A stretch of DNA of 64,000 nucleotides from contig NZ_JAIOAB010000040.1 of the NCBI RefSeq assembly GCF_019890635.1, positions 1 to 64,000 of the forward strand. Direction: 5' to 3'. The DNA comes from Streptomyces sennicomposti (GTDB lineage Bacteria > Actinomycetota > Actinomycetes > Streptomycetales > Streptomycetaceae). Shown here piece after piece: positions 25,673 to 31,829 of this stretch. A program made the translations under genes and the position numbers. Under the pieces are notes generated by a model. The model worked only from the letters and a program-made list of their open reading frames with translations, was not told the DNA's origin and did no database searches. Position 1 is the first letter of the stretch. The number at the start of each line of letters is the position of its first letter.

Positions 25673-27058
25673 TCAGCGCACCCGACGACGACGCCGTGCG
25701 CGGGCCGCGCGGCTGTCGGCGGTCTCAGTTCTGGTCTCAGACGCGGCTTCCGGGCGGGGCATGAAGGTGTCACCCATGCGGCGCATCGCGTCCTTCGACA
25801 GATGCGAGCGGCCCTTCACGTACCGCCGGGTCTGACTGATCTGGGTGTGCCGCAGGATCTCCATGATGGTCGGCATGTCCACCCCCAGCTCGTTCAGGAT
25901 CGTGCCGGCGGTGTGACGGCTCCCGTCGTACAGACGACGGTCATCGATCCCGGCTTCCGCCAGCAGCTCCTTGAACTCCGCCCAGTCGGCCCGCGGGTCG
26001 ATGGGGCGTCCGTCCGGCCGGGTGAAGACGGCACCGCACTCCTGCCAGGAGTCGCCGGCCGCCGCACGCAGGGCGTCCTGCTGTTCCTTGTGCTCGTCCA
26101 GGTAGGGGATGAACGGGGGCGGGATCGGCACGGGGTTCCGGCTCTTCCTGGTCTTGGGCCGGGTGAAGACGAGCCCGCCTCCCTTGCGTTCCGGGCAGGT
26201 GCTCGCGTGCCGAGTGCAGCGCTTCGGGCACGGCTTCGGACACCCGCGCTTGTAGCCCTTGTGTGTCGAGCAGTCCGGCGGGCACGGCTCGAACCGGTGG
26301 AGCCGGGCACCGCACGCGTGCGGGTCCTTGCAGCCGTGGCGCCACGTGAGCCGCTGGAGCTGCCACTGCGGGTGGAACAGTTCGTTCTCCAGATCGACGT
26401 ACGTCCACCGCAGGCCCAGCGTCTCGCCCTGCCGGAAGCCCATGCCGACGCCGACGCACCACCGCAGGAAGGTAGGTCGCTTCGCCGCGGCCTCCAGGAA
26501 CGCCTTGGCCTCTTCGGTGGTGAAGGGGTTGGCCTCGGTCTCATCGACGGTGGGCGGGTCGACCAGCGTTGCCACGTTCTCGCTGATGATCCGGCGACGA
26601 TGGGCGATCTTGAGTGCCCGCGACAGGATGCGGTGGACCTTCAGCACGTGCGAGGGGGCGTGTCCCTCGTCCAGCATGGCGCGGTACATCCGCTCCAAGT
26701 GCTCCGGGGCCAGTTTGTCGAGCCGGTGCTGTCCCACGCCAGGGATGATGTCGTTGCGGGTCTTCGACCAGTAGTCGTCCAGCGATCGCGGCTTGAGCTT
26801 CAGGCTCGCGATCTCGGTCAGATACGTCTCCATCCACTGCGCGACGGTGGGCTTACGTCCGGCTTTCGGGGCGCGGCCCTTGTCGCGCAGCGCCTCCAGC
26901 TCACGGACCTTGCGGCGCACTTCCGTCTGGGTCTTCGCCCGGCGGTGGCGACGGTCGGGGCTACCGTCGTTCTTGACGCCCATCGTGACGCGGCCGTGCC
27001 ACCAGCCGTCAGACCCGAGGTAGATGGACGACTCCATGTTGGCCTTGCGGGGGCTCAT
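25673..27058 (-). CDS. int: Site-specific tyrosine recombinase (AICE integrase)
   Basis: 461 aa. A SAM-like core-binding domain (about 70-165) precedes the catalytic domain, with Arg209 (GFRQGE), Arg381 (DGSRHTAG), His404 (ILRHTQ) and nucleophile Tyr413 (RRYVKG). The His of the usual HxxR box is not conserved. A 46-residue insert (243-288) carries eight cysteines and several histidines and probably folds around zinc; similar but often shorter Cys-rich inserts occur in Streptomyces AICE integrases. The ATG at 27058 has GGAGGAG just upstream. The stop lies five bases beyond the tRNA terminator. A large hairpin stands between xis and int. Confidence 0.95.
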   Translation of the reverse strand: MSPRKANMESSIYLGSDGWWHGRVTMGVKNDGSPDRRHRRAKTQTEVRRKVRELEALRDKGRAPKAGRKPTVAQWMETYLTEIASLKLKPRSLDDYWSKTRNDIIPGVGQHRLDKLAPEHLERMYRAMLDEGHAPSHVLKVHRILSRALKIAHRRRIISENVATLVDPPTVDETEANPFTTEEAKAFLEAAAKRPTFLRWCVGVGMGFRQGETLGLRWTYVDLENELFHPQWQLQRLTWRHGCKDPHACGARLHRFEPCPPDCSTHKGYKRGCPKPCPKRCTRHASTCPERKGGGLVFTRPKTRKSRNPVPIPPPFIPYLDEHKEQQDALRAAAGDSWQECGAVFTRPDGRPIDPRADWAEFKELLAEAGIDDRRLYDGSRHTAGTILNELGVDMPTIMEILRHTQISQTRRYVKGRSHLSKDAMRRMGDTFMPRPEAASETRTETADSRAARARRRRRVR

Positions 27059-27071
27059 GCACTCCTCCGGA

Positions 27072-27112
27072 CGCGGTGTGGCCCCGGACAGTCCGTCCGG
27101 GGCCACACCGCG
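27072..27112 (-). terminator. Hairpin between xis and int (terminator or attenuator)
   Basis: Perfect 18-bp stem (27072-27089 with 27095-27112), five-base loop, placed 10 bases after the xis stop (27123) and directly before the int ribosome site. It has no T tract. It should reduce read-through from xis into int or occlude nothing but the spacer; either way it separates their expression. Confidence 0.75.
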
Positions 27113-27122
27113 CGGGTTCAGA

Positions 27123-27323
27123 TCAGTGGGACTGCGGTTCCAGCGCGTTGACGAACTCTTCGAGGTCGCTTCGCCGGATACGGCGGGACCGTCCTCGCTT
27201 GATGAACTTCAGCTCCCCGGCCGCCATCAGCTCGTAGACGGTGGAGCGACCGAAGCTGAGCGCTTCGGCGGCTTCCTCCGGGGTGTAGAGCAGGCGGTCA
27301 ACGGGGGCGACGGCGGTGCTCAT
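27123..27323 (-). CDS. xis: Excisionase (MerR-like helix-turn-helix)
   Basis: 66 aa winged-helix DNA-binding protein: RLLYTPEEAAEALSFGRSTVYELMAAGELKFIKRG is the HTH_17 excisionase pattern, in which the first helices precede a wing ending in RRIRRSDLEEFV. It directs Int towards excision. Start ATG 27323 has GGAGGAG 8 bases upstream. Its leader begins in the iteron-like region. Confidence 0.9.
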   Translation of the reverse strand: MSTAVAPVDRLLYTPEEAAEALSFGRSTVYELMAAGELKFIKRGRSRRIRRSDLEEFVNALEPQSH

Positions 27324-27368
27324 TCGGTGACTCCTCCGGGGCTGTCCTTCGGGGTGCCTCTCTGAGGG

Positions 27369-27552
27369 CCGCTACTTCCGCTACCGCCGCTACCGTGCAG
27401 GTCAGGGGCCTGTCCGGGGTAGCGGGAAGGGGTAGCGGTAGCGGATGAGTAGCGGCGCGGTAGCGGCACCAAGGGCCGGTTTCCGCTACCGCATCGGTGC
27501 TGGTCAGACCGTCTTTTCGGTGCCGGGTAGCGGAGGTAGCGGACTTTCGGGG
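27369..27552. other. Iteron-like cluster of CCGCTAC/GTAGCGG, candidate replication origin
   Basis: The 7-mer CCGCTAC occurs at 27369, 27378 and 27387 (9-bp spacing) and 27483. Its reverse complement GTAGCGG occurs at 27419, 27432, 27438, 27449, 27460, 27537 and 27546. That is eleven copies in 184 bp, the last two inside the 3' end of the DUF3631 gene. The spacer 27324-27503 holds no gene. Such a cluster next to a replication ATPase looks like an initiator-binding origin; regulation of xis-int is an alternative. Confidence 0.6.
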
Positions 27553-28649
27553 GGAGGGGGGCAGTAGCGCGCCCAGGCGTCGTGCAGATCGGCGGCGTAG
27601 TAGCCCTTCAGGACGCTCCCGGCGGTCTTGATGTTGCGGGAGGTGATGGGCTCGTTGTCCGCCGTCATGTACTCGGCGAGCATCCGGGACAGGCGCCGGT
27701 TGTCGAGCGACTTGCCGTGCAGGTCGGCCCAGGGGGCGTCGTCCATGGCGTTGAGCCGGTCCAGGATCGCGACGGTGGGAAGCCGGTCGATGCCGACCAT
27801 GACGTGGTCACGCAGGTCGGTGAGCAGCCTGATCCCGAGACTGCCTTTGTCGTTGGCCTTGGACGCGGTCACCAGACTGACGCACGCGGCGCGTGCTCGG
27901 TCAGGCCAGTGGCCGCCGACCGCATCGGCGATGGCGAGCAGGGGTTCCCACACGTCCGCCGGCCGGTCGGAGACGCCGTCGGGCATCTCGGGCCAGGCGC
28001 CCATGACGGACTCCCGGGCGCGCTCGGCCCATTGGGCGAGCCGGTCACGGAGCTTGTGGCCCTCTGCCTCGTGCACGCGGGCGCGGAAGGCTTCCACCCG
28101 CTCGTTCCTTGCCCGGCGGCGCATGCGGATGACGACGGAGCGGGTCATGATCGTGTCCGGGAGGGAGCCGAGTCCGGCGACCGCGACCGCGCAGTACGAG
28201 GGGAACGCCTGCACGGTCTGATTGCCGCCGTCGCCGATGCACCGGTAGGTGACCCCGGTTCGGCGATGGCCGGCGTTCAGGAAGCCGCGCAGTTCCTCGT
28301 TGTCCCCCGCCTTCGGCCCGAAGACCGTGTCAATCTCATCGAACAGGATCGTCGGCCGGCCGTTGGGGTTAGACACGGACCGGAACAGGGCGGCGGCGGA
28401 CGCGTTGACCGCAGTCATCGGCTGCGGCACGAGGGTTTCCACGATCTCCAGCGCCCGCGACTTCCCCGACCCCGGTTCCGGGGACAGGAAAGCGAGCCGC
28501 GGGGTGGAGTCGAAGCAGTCGAGCAGGTGGGCGTGCGCGTCCCACAGCGTGACGGCGACGTAGGCGGCCTCGTGCGGGAAGACGTTGAAGCGCCGGTGGA
28601 AGGCTTCCACCTCATCGAGCAGCCTGGCCCCGTCGATGGTGTCGGTCAT
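27504..28649 (-). CDS. DUF3631 replication ATPase/helicase-like protein
   Basis: 381 aa P-loop protein: Walker A SPEPGSGKS at 56-64, Walker B ILFDEID at 101-107, then the DUF3631 domain. DUF3631 proteins occur in plasmids and AICEs next to primase-polymerases and are thought to unwind the replication origin. Start ATG 28649 overlaps the stop of the upstream gene (ATGA). The 3' end contains two of the iteron-like 7-mers. The C-terminus is proline-rich. Confidence 0.82.
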   Translation of the reverse strand: MTDTIDGARLLDEVEAFHRRFNVFPHEAAYVAVTLWDAHAHLLDCFDSTPRLAFLSPEPGSGKSRALEIVETLVPQPMTAVNASAAALFRSVSNPNGRPTILFDEIDTVFGPKAGDNEELRGFLNAGHRRTGVTYRCIGDGGNQTVQAFPSYCAVAVAGLGSLPDTIMTRSVVIRMRRRARNERVEAFRARVHEAEGHKLRDRLAQWAERARESVMGAWPEMPDGVSDRPADVWEPLLAIADAVGGHWPDRARAACVSLVTASKANDKGSLGIRLLTDLRDHVMVGIDRLPTVAILDRLNAMDDAPWADLHGKSLDNRRLSRMLAEYMTADNEPITSRNIKTAGSVLKGYYAADLHDAWARYCPPPPESPLPPLPGTEKTV

Positions 28650-29002
28650 GCGGCGGCCCTCCCTTCCGGGGTGATGCGGAGCGGGCAGGTGTCGCGGTGG
28701 GCGGTGTGGGCTGCGATCAGGTCCAGGACGCGGCGGTGGCCGATGGCGCTACGGTCCCGCCCGCACAGACACCGCGAGGTCGCGGTGGGTACGGCGCCTT
28801 TGGGCGCGCTGATGTGCAGCCATGCCACCGGGTACCGGTCGTCTCCCCGGCGCGAGTCAGGACGAACAGCAGAAGGGACGCCCTGACGGGCGGCGCCTTT
28901 CGGCTCGCCCATGCCCACCGCGGATACGGCGGGTTCGGCGGCATGGGGGCCGGCGGGGGTGAAGGACTGGCCTTCCAAGGGGGAGGTTGGACGGGGGCTC
29001 AT
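28646..29002 (-). CDS. Small AICE protein with Cys/His cluster
   Basis: 118 aa. The C-terminal half contains CLCGRDRSAIGHRRVLDLIAAHTAHRDTC-type spacing of Cys and His, suggesting a zinc ribbon or DNA-binding role; the N-terminal half is low-complexity. Start ATG 29002 and stop overlap both neighbours by four bases, so it is translated as part of the replication unit. I do not recognise a named family. Confidence 0.7.
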   Translation of the reverse strand: MSPRPTSPLEGQSFTPAGPHAAEPAVSAVGMGEPKGAARQGVPSAVRPDSRRGDDRYPVAWLHISAPKGAVPTATSRCLCGRDRSAIGHRRVLDLIAAHTAHRDTCPLRITPEGRAAA

Positions 29003-29889
29003 GCCGCCTCCCGGGGACGGGCTTTGCGCAGGGAGCTGTCCAGGGCGCTGCGGATCGTGGCGCGGCACTCGGCAGCGGTCAGCCCCCGGGCCTCTCCCGT
29101 CCCTTGGAAGGCGTCCTCTACCACCTGCCGGGGGAGGTCGCCCCATGCGACGAACCGTCCCACTTTGAACGCGCACCGGTTCAGCGTGACGTTGCGGAGC
29201 CCGTCCGGAGCGGCGGCGACCACCGCGCACTCCGCCTCAAGTGCAGCCAAGGCCGCGCGGCTCCCGTCCACCGCGGGAAGCCTGAGCGGTCCCGAGGGAG
29301 TGGTGGGGGCAGGTTGGAGAACGGCGTGCAGCCAGGTGGGCAGAACGATGGCCGCGGCGCTGTTCAGGGCCTCGTAAGTGCCGGCGGAGAGCACGCTGCC
29401 GGCAGCGACGACGTAGCCGCCCCACGCGCGGGTGTCCACCGAGTCCGCAACGGTGCCCGCAGTGTTGGTCAACCGCGCTCCGTCCGGGACGGTGAAGTAC
29501 AGGTGCATTCCGCTGCTGGCGGTCCGAGTGCGGTAGGTGTCGGGGACGGCGTGTCCGGCGCGCTCGCAGAGCGCCATAAAGGTCGTCGCGCCGTCAGGTG
29601 CGTCCGAATAGCCCTTGTGCTCTGGCGTGTCCAGGTCGATGACCACCAGCCCGGAGGGGCCGGTGGCGATACCGACGTTGTACGGGGCACGCGACCAGGC
29701 GGCGCGGATGCGGTCCGGGTCGGTGGTAGCCCGCTGCTCCCACTTCAGGTGGCCGCTCGCGCACGGCCCGGTGTGGGGGCAGGAGGTCTCCCCGTGAAGG
29801 GCGGGCCGCTTGGTGCCGGGGCGCAGCGGGAAGACGTGCCAGGCGCGTGCGGCAGCCTCCAACGCGGCGTGCATCAGGTGCCCGCTCAT
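28999..29889 (-). CDS. Bifunctional DNA primase/polymerase (prim-pol)
   Basis: 296 aa. N-terminal prim-pol domain with the metal-binding pair VVIDLDTPEH (DLD) and the TASSGMHLYFTVP segment that carries the catalytic His. The opening HVFPLRPGTKRPA and the cluster CPHTGPCASGH are also typical. The enzyme should make primers and extend them during AICE replication. It has no helicase domain of its own; the DUF3631 protein two genes downstream would supply the ATPase. Start ATG 29889 overlaps the methyltransferase stop. Confidence 0.88.
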   Translation of the reverse strand: MSGHLMHAALEAAARAWHVFPLRPGTKRPALHGETSCPHTGPCASGHLKWEQRATTDPDRIRAAWSRAPYNVGIATGPSGLVVIDLDTPEHKGYSDAPDGATTFMALCERAGHAVPDTYRTRTASSGMHLYFTVPDGARLTNTAGTVADSVDTRAWGGYVVAAGSVLSAGTYEALNSAAAIVLPTWLHAVLQPAPTTPSGPLRLPAVDGSRAALAALEAECAVVAAAPDGLRNVTLNRCAFKVGRFVAWGDLPRQVVEDAFQGTGEARGLTAAECRATIRSALDSSLRKARPREAA

Positions 29890-30578
29890 GCGGCCACCCC
29901 CAGCGCGGTGGCGAGGTGGGCGAGGGCGGCGCGGCCGATGTGCTCGGTGTAGGCGGGCGGGATGCACTCGCGGATGCCGTCGCGGTTCATCCACGGGACC
30001 CCCAGCACCTTGCGGGCGAGGGGGACGCCGGAGAAGTTGCCGACGAACTGGCCGAAGTGGCCGGGCGGGATGGGGCGGCCCATCTTGGCCTGCGGCACCG
30101 TGTGCGCGGGGTGATCGGGCTGGGTGAGGGTGAAGCCGCCGCCGGACTCGAAGAACCGGTGCCGGTAGTTGGCCAGACCGAACATCTGCCCGCACAGCAT
30201 CACCGGAGAGTGCAGCTTGGGCCGCGCGCCGCCCACGTTCTCCATCACCCACGGCCGCCCGGCGGCTTCCAGGGCGGCGCGGGTGGGGGCGATCAGGTCC
30301 GGGTGCTCGCGGCCCTGGATGCGCTGGCAGTCGGTGTCGTGCTGGCACGGCGGGGAGGCGTGGATGAAGTCGAACTCCGCACCGTGCTCCAGGGCGTAGG
30401 CGATGGCGTCGGCCTGGACGAACCGGTACGGGTAGCGAGGCTGGGGGTCCTTGTCGACGCCGGTCACGTCGAACCCGGCATCCGCATAGCCCTTGGCGGC
30501 GCCGCCCTGGCAGCAGTACAGGTCTAGCAGGCTCGGCCTGCGGCCGGGCACTCGCCGGATCGGGGTGGGTTGGGTCAT
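29886..30578 (-). CDS. C5-cytosine DNA methyltransferase (short, orphan)
   Basis: 230 aa. Motif I is LLDLYCCQGGAAKGY, motif IV is HASPPCQ with the catalytic Cys, and motif VI is MENVGGA. The target-recognition region is short and the usual C-terminal motifs IX-X are weak, as in small phage and AICE methylases. No restriction endonuclease gene lies nearby, so it may protect the element or mark its DNA. ATG 30578 follows GGAGG. It is the first gene of the leftward replication unit. Confidence 0.82.
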   Translation of the reverse strand: MTQPTPIRRVPGRRPSLLDLYCCQGGAAKGYADAGFDVTGVDKDPQPRYPYRFVQADAIAYALEHGAEFDFIHASPPCQHDTDCQRIQGREHPDLIAPTRAALEAAGRPWVMENVGGARPKLHSPVMLCGQMFGLANYRHRFFESGGGFTLTQPDHPAHTVPQAKMGRPIPPGHFGQFVGNFSGVPLARKVLGVPWMNRDGIRECIPPAYTEHIGRAALAHLATALGVAA

Positions 30579-30771
30579 GCTGGAGACCTCCACAGGTCTG
30601 TTGAGGGCAAGTGGACGAGGGCGGCCCCGGTTCTTGGCGGAATGGGGGGCCGCCCTTGGCGTATGCCAAGAGGGACGTCGAAAAATCCGCTGGACGTTAA
30701 ACCGCTCTGAACTGCGGCAACTTGACGGCCAGTTAGCTGTTACATAACCGTTATGGCGCTTTCCGGTGCGT

Positions 30772-30848
30772 CGCGGAGATCCAGGGGGTTGAGGGTGGTT
30801 ACGGTCTACGACCGTAACCACCCTCAACCCCCTGGAAAACTCTCCGCG
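30772..30848. repeat. 77-bp near-perfect hairpin in the 30579-30952 intergenic region
   Basis: The central stem is a perfect 26-bp inverted repeat (30781-30806 with 30810-30835) with a three-base loop. An outer 8-bp stem (30772-30779 with 30841-30848) extends it after a 1/5-base bulge. It is the longest palindrome in the window. The surrounding gap between the divergent methyltransferase and the rightward small gene has moderate GC content and no gene. The hairpin is not followed by a T tract on either strand. Origin, transfer origin or bidirectional transcription barrier are all possible. Confidence 0.9.
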
Positions 30849-30952
30849 ATTGCGAAAAAGGCTGTTTGCGATCTTGGTTTCCCGATGGTGATCCTGAATG
30901 TGTGCCGAGGCGCCCGGCACATCACTATTCACGCCACTCAAGGGGGGAACCC

Positions 30953-31156
30953 ATGTTTGACCTGATTGCCCAGACCGTGCCCGTCACGGTGGGGTGCTTC
31001 TCGCTCATCGCTCTCGCGTCCGACCCTGTGGCGCCGTGCGGCACGTCGGCGAAGCAGCCGGCGGAGACCATCACTGACCACCTGCGCGCGATGGCTAACC
31101 ATGCCCGCGCCATCTCGGTGCTGATCGTCCGCAAGACCGGTGCGGCGGGGGACTAA
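30953..31156 (+). CDS. Small AICE protein, unknown function
   Basis: 67 aa with start ATG 30953 behind AAGGGGGG, the only rightward gene in the left two thirds of the element. A hydrophobic first third (about 1-24) is followed by a charged helical part. It faces a leftward membrane gene across a perfect hairpin terminator, which supports it being a real transcription unit. Small genes of this kind recur between replication and transfer modules of Streptomyces plasmids. Confidence 0.6.
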   Translation: MFDLIAQTVPVTVGCFSLIALASDPVAPCGTSAKQPAETITDHLRAMANHARAISVLIVRKTGAAGD

Positions 31157-31161
31157 TGATC

Positions 31162-31197
31162 GGCGCCCCGGCGGTAGGCGCCGCCCGCCGGGGCGCC
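31162..31197. terminator. Bidirectional hairpin terminator
   Basis: Perfect 13-bp stem (31162-31174 with 31185-31197), ten-base loop, between two convergent stops (31156 and 31206). Confidence 0.85.
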
Positions 31198-31205
31198 AAG
31201 TTGTA

Positions 31206-31655
31206 TCAGCCGTGAAATTGGTTGCGCTTAATCACGGCCTTACGGATGTTCACCGTGGTCCCGGCTCCGCTGCGGGAGCGGTGGCCGAAGACCTGCACGG
31301 CGATCCAGCCGCCGAAGATGACGGCGGCCAGGATGATGAGCTGGGTGATGAACGCGGTGAGCGCGGCGATGAAGGCGGTCAGGAGGAACAGCCCGCCGCA
31401 GACCGCGCCGAAGCCGATGCCGCCGAGGGCGATGTTCACGGCCGTGCGGGAGACGGCCGGCTTGACCGCGACGGGTTCGGGCTGTGCGGGGTGGACGGCG
31501 TAGCCGGTGACGACCCGCCCGTCCGGCAGGACGACGCTCGCCACCGCTGGCACGGCGCCCGGCTGGACGGGCACAACGTGCGCGGGGTGGACGGTGGGGG
31601 CGATGGTCTGGGGGTGGTGGATCTCGACTGCGGCGGGTCGCTCGGAGCGGTGCAT
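31206..31655 (-). CDS. AICE membrane protein (DUF6251-like)
   Basis: 149 aa. A His/Pro/Val-rich N-terminal half (about 1-80) is followed by one or two long hydrophobic helices (about 90-132) and a basic tail. ATG 31655 follows GAAGGGAG. The layout and position next to traB fit the DUF6251 family of Streptomyces plasmids and AICEs. A role in spread of the element between hyphae is an inference. Confidence 0.65.
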   Translation of the reverse strand: MHRSERPAAVEIHHPQTIAPTVHPAHVVPVQPGAVPAVASVVLPDGRVVTGYAVHPAQPEPVAVKPAVSRTAVNIALGGIGFGAVCGGLFLLTAFIAALTAFITQLIILAAVIFGGWIAVQVFGHRSRSGAGTTVNIRKAVIKRNQFHG

Positions 31656-31671
31656 GGTGCTCCCTTCGGGA

Positions 31672-31716
31672 GCGCCTGCCGGTCCGCGGCGCGCAAGGGC
31701 GCGGGCCGGCAGGCGC
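31672..31716 (-). terminator. Hairpin in the traB to membrane-gene spacer
   Basis: 11-bp perfect stem (31672-31682 with 31706-31716) with further internal GC pairing. It lies downstream of traB on the minus strand and just ahead of the next ribosome site. Confidence 0.55.
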
Positions 31717-31720
31717 CAGG

Positions 31721-31829
31721 TGTCAGGGGGTGTCACGGAGGGGGCGTCACGCGTTTCTGACAGCGGGTTTGCCTAGGGGTTTGGCTGTCAGGCGGGCGTG
31801 ACGGTGTCAGGTGTCAGGCGGCCGTCAGG
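31721..31829. other. TGTCAGG repeat cluster at the traB 3' end, candidate clt
   Basis: TGTCAGG occurs at 31721, 31786, 31805 and 31812, with a one-base variant at 31823 and an inverted TGTCAG at 31757-31762; related GTCACG sits at 31732 and 31746. The cluster overlaps the last codons of traB. In Streptomyces plasmids the transfer locus clt lies near the tra gene and consists of short repeats bound by the C-terminal winged helix of TraB. This is the best candidate in the element. Confidence 0.5.

Noticed and set aside
28999..30669. One 556-codon frame joining prim-pol with an upstream extension
   Set aside because: The upstream part is the shadow of the methyltransferase; the prim-pol domain begins at ATG 29889, which overlaps the methyltransferase stop as its neighbours do.
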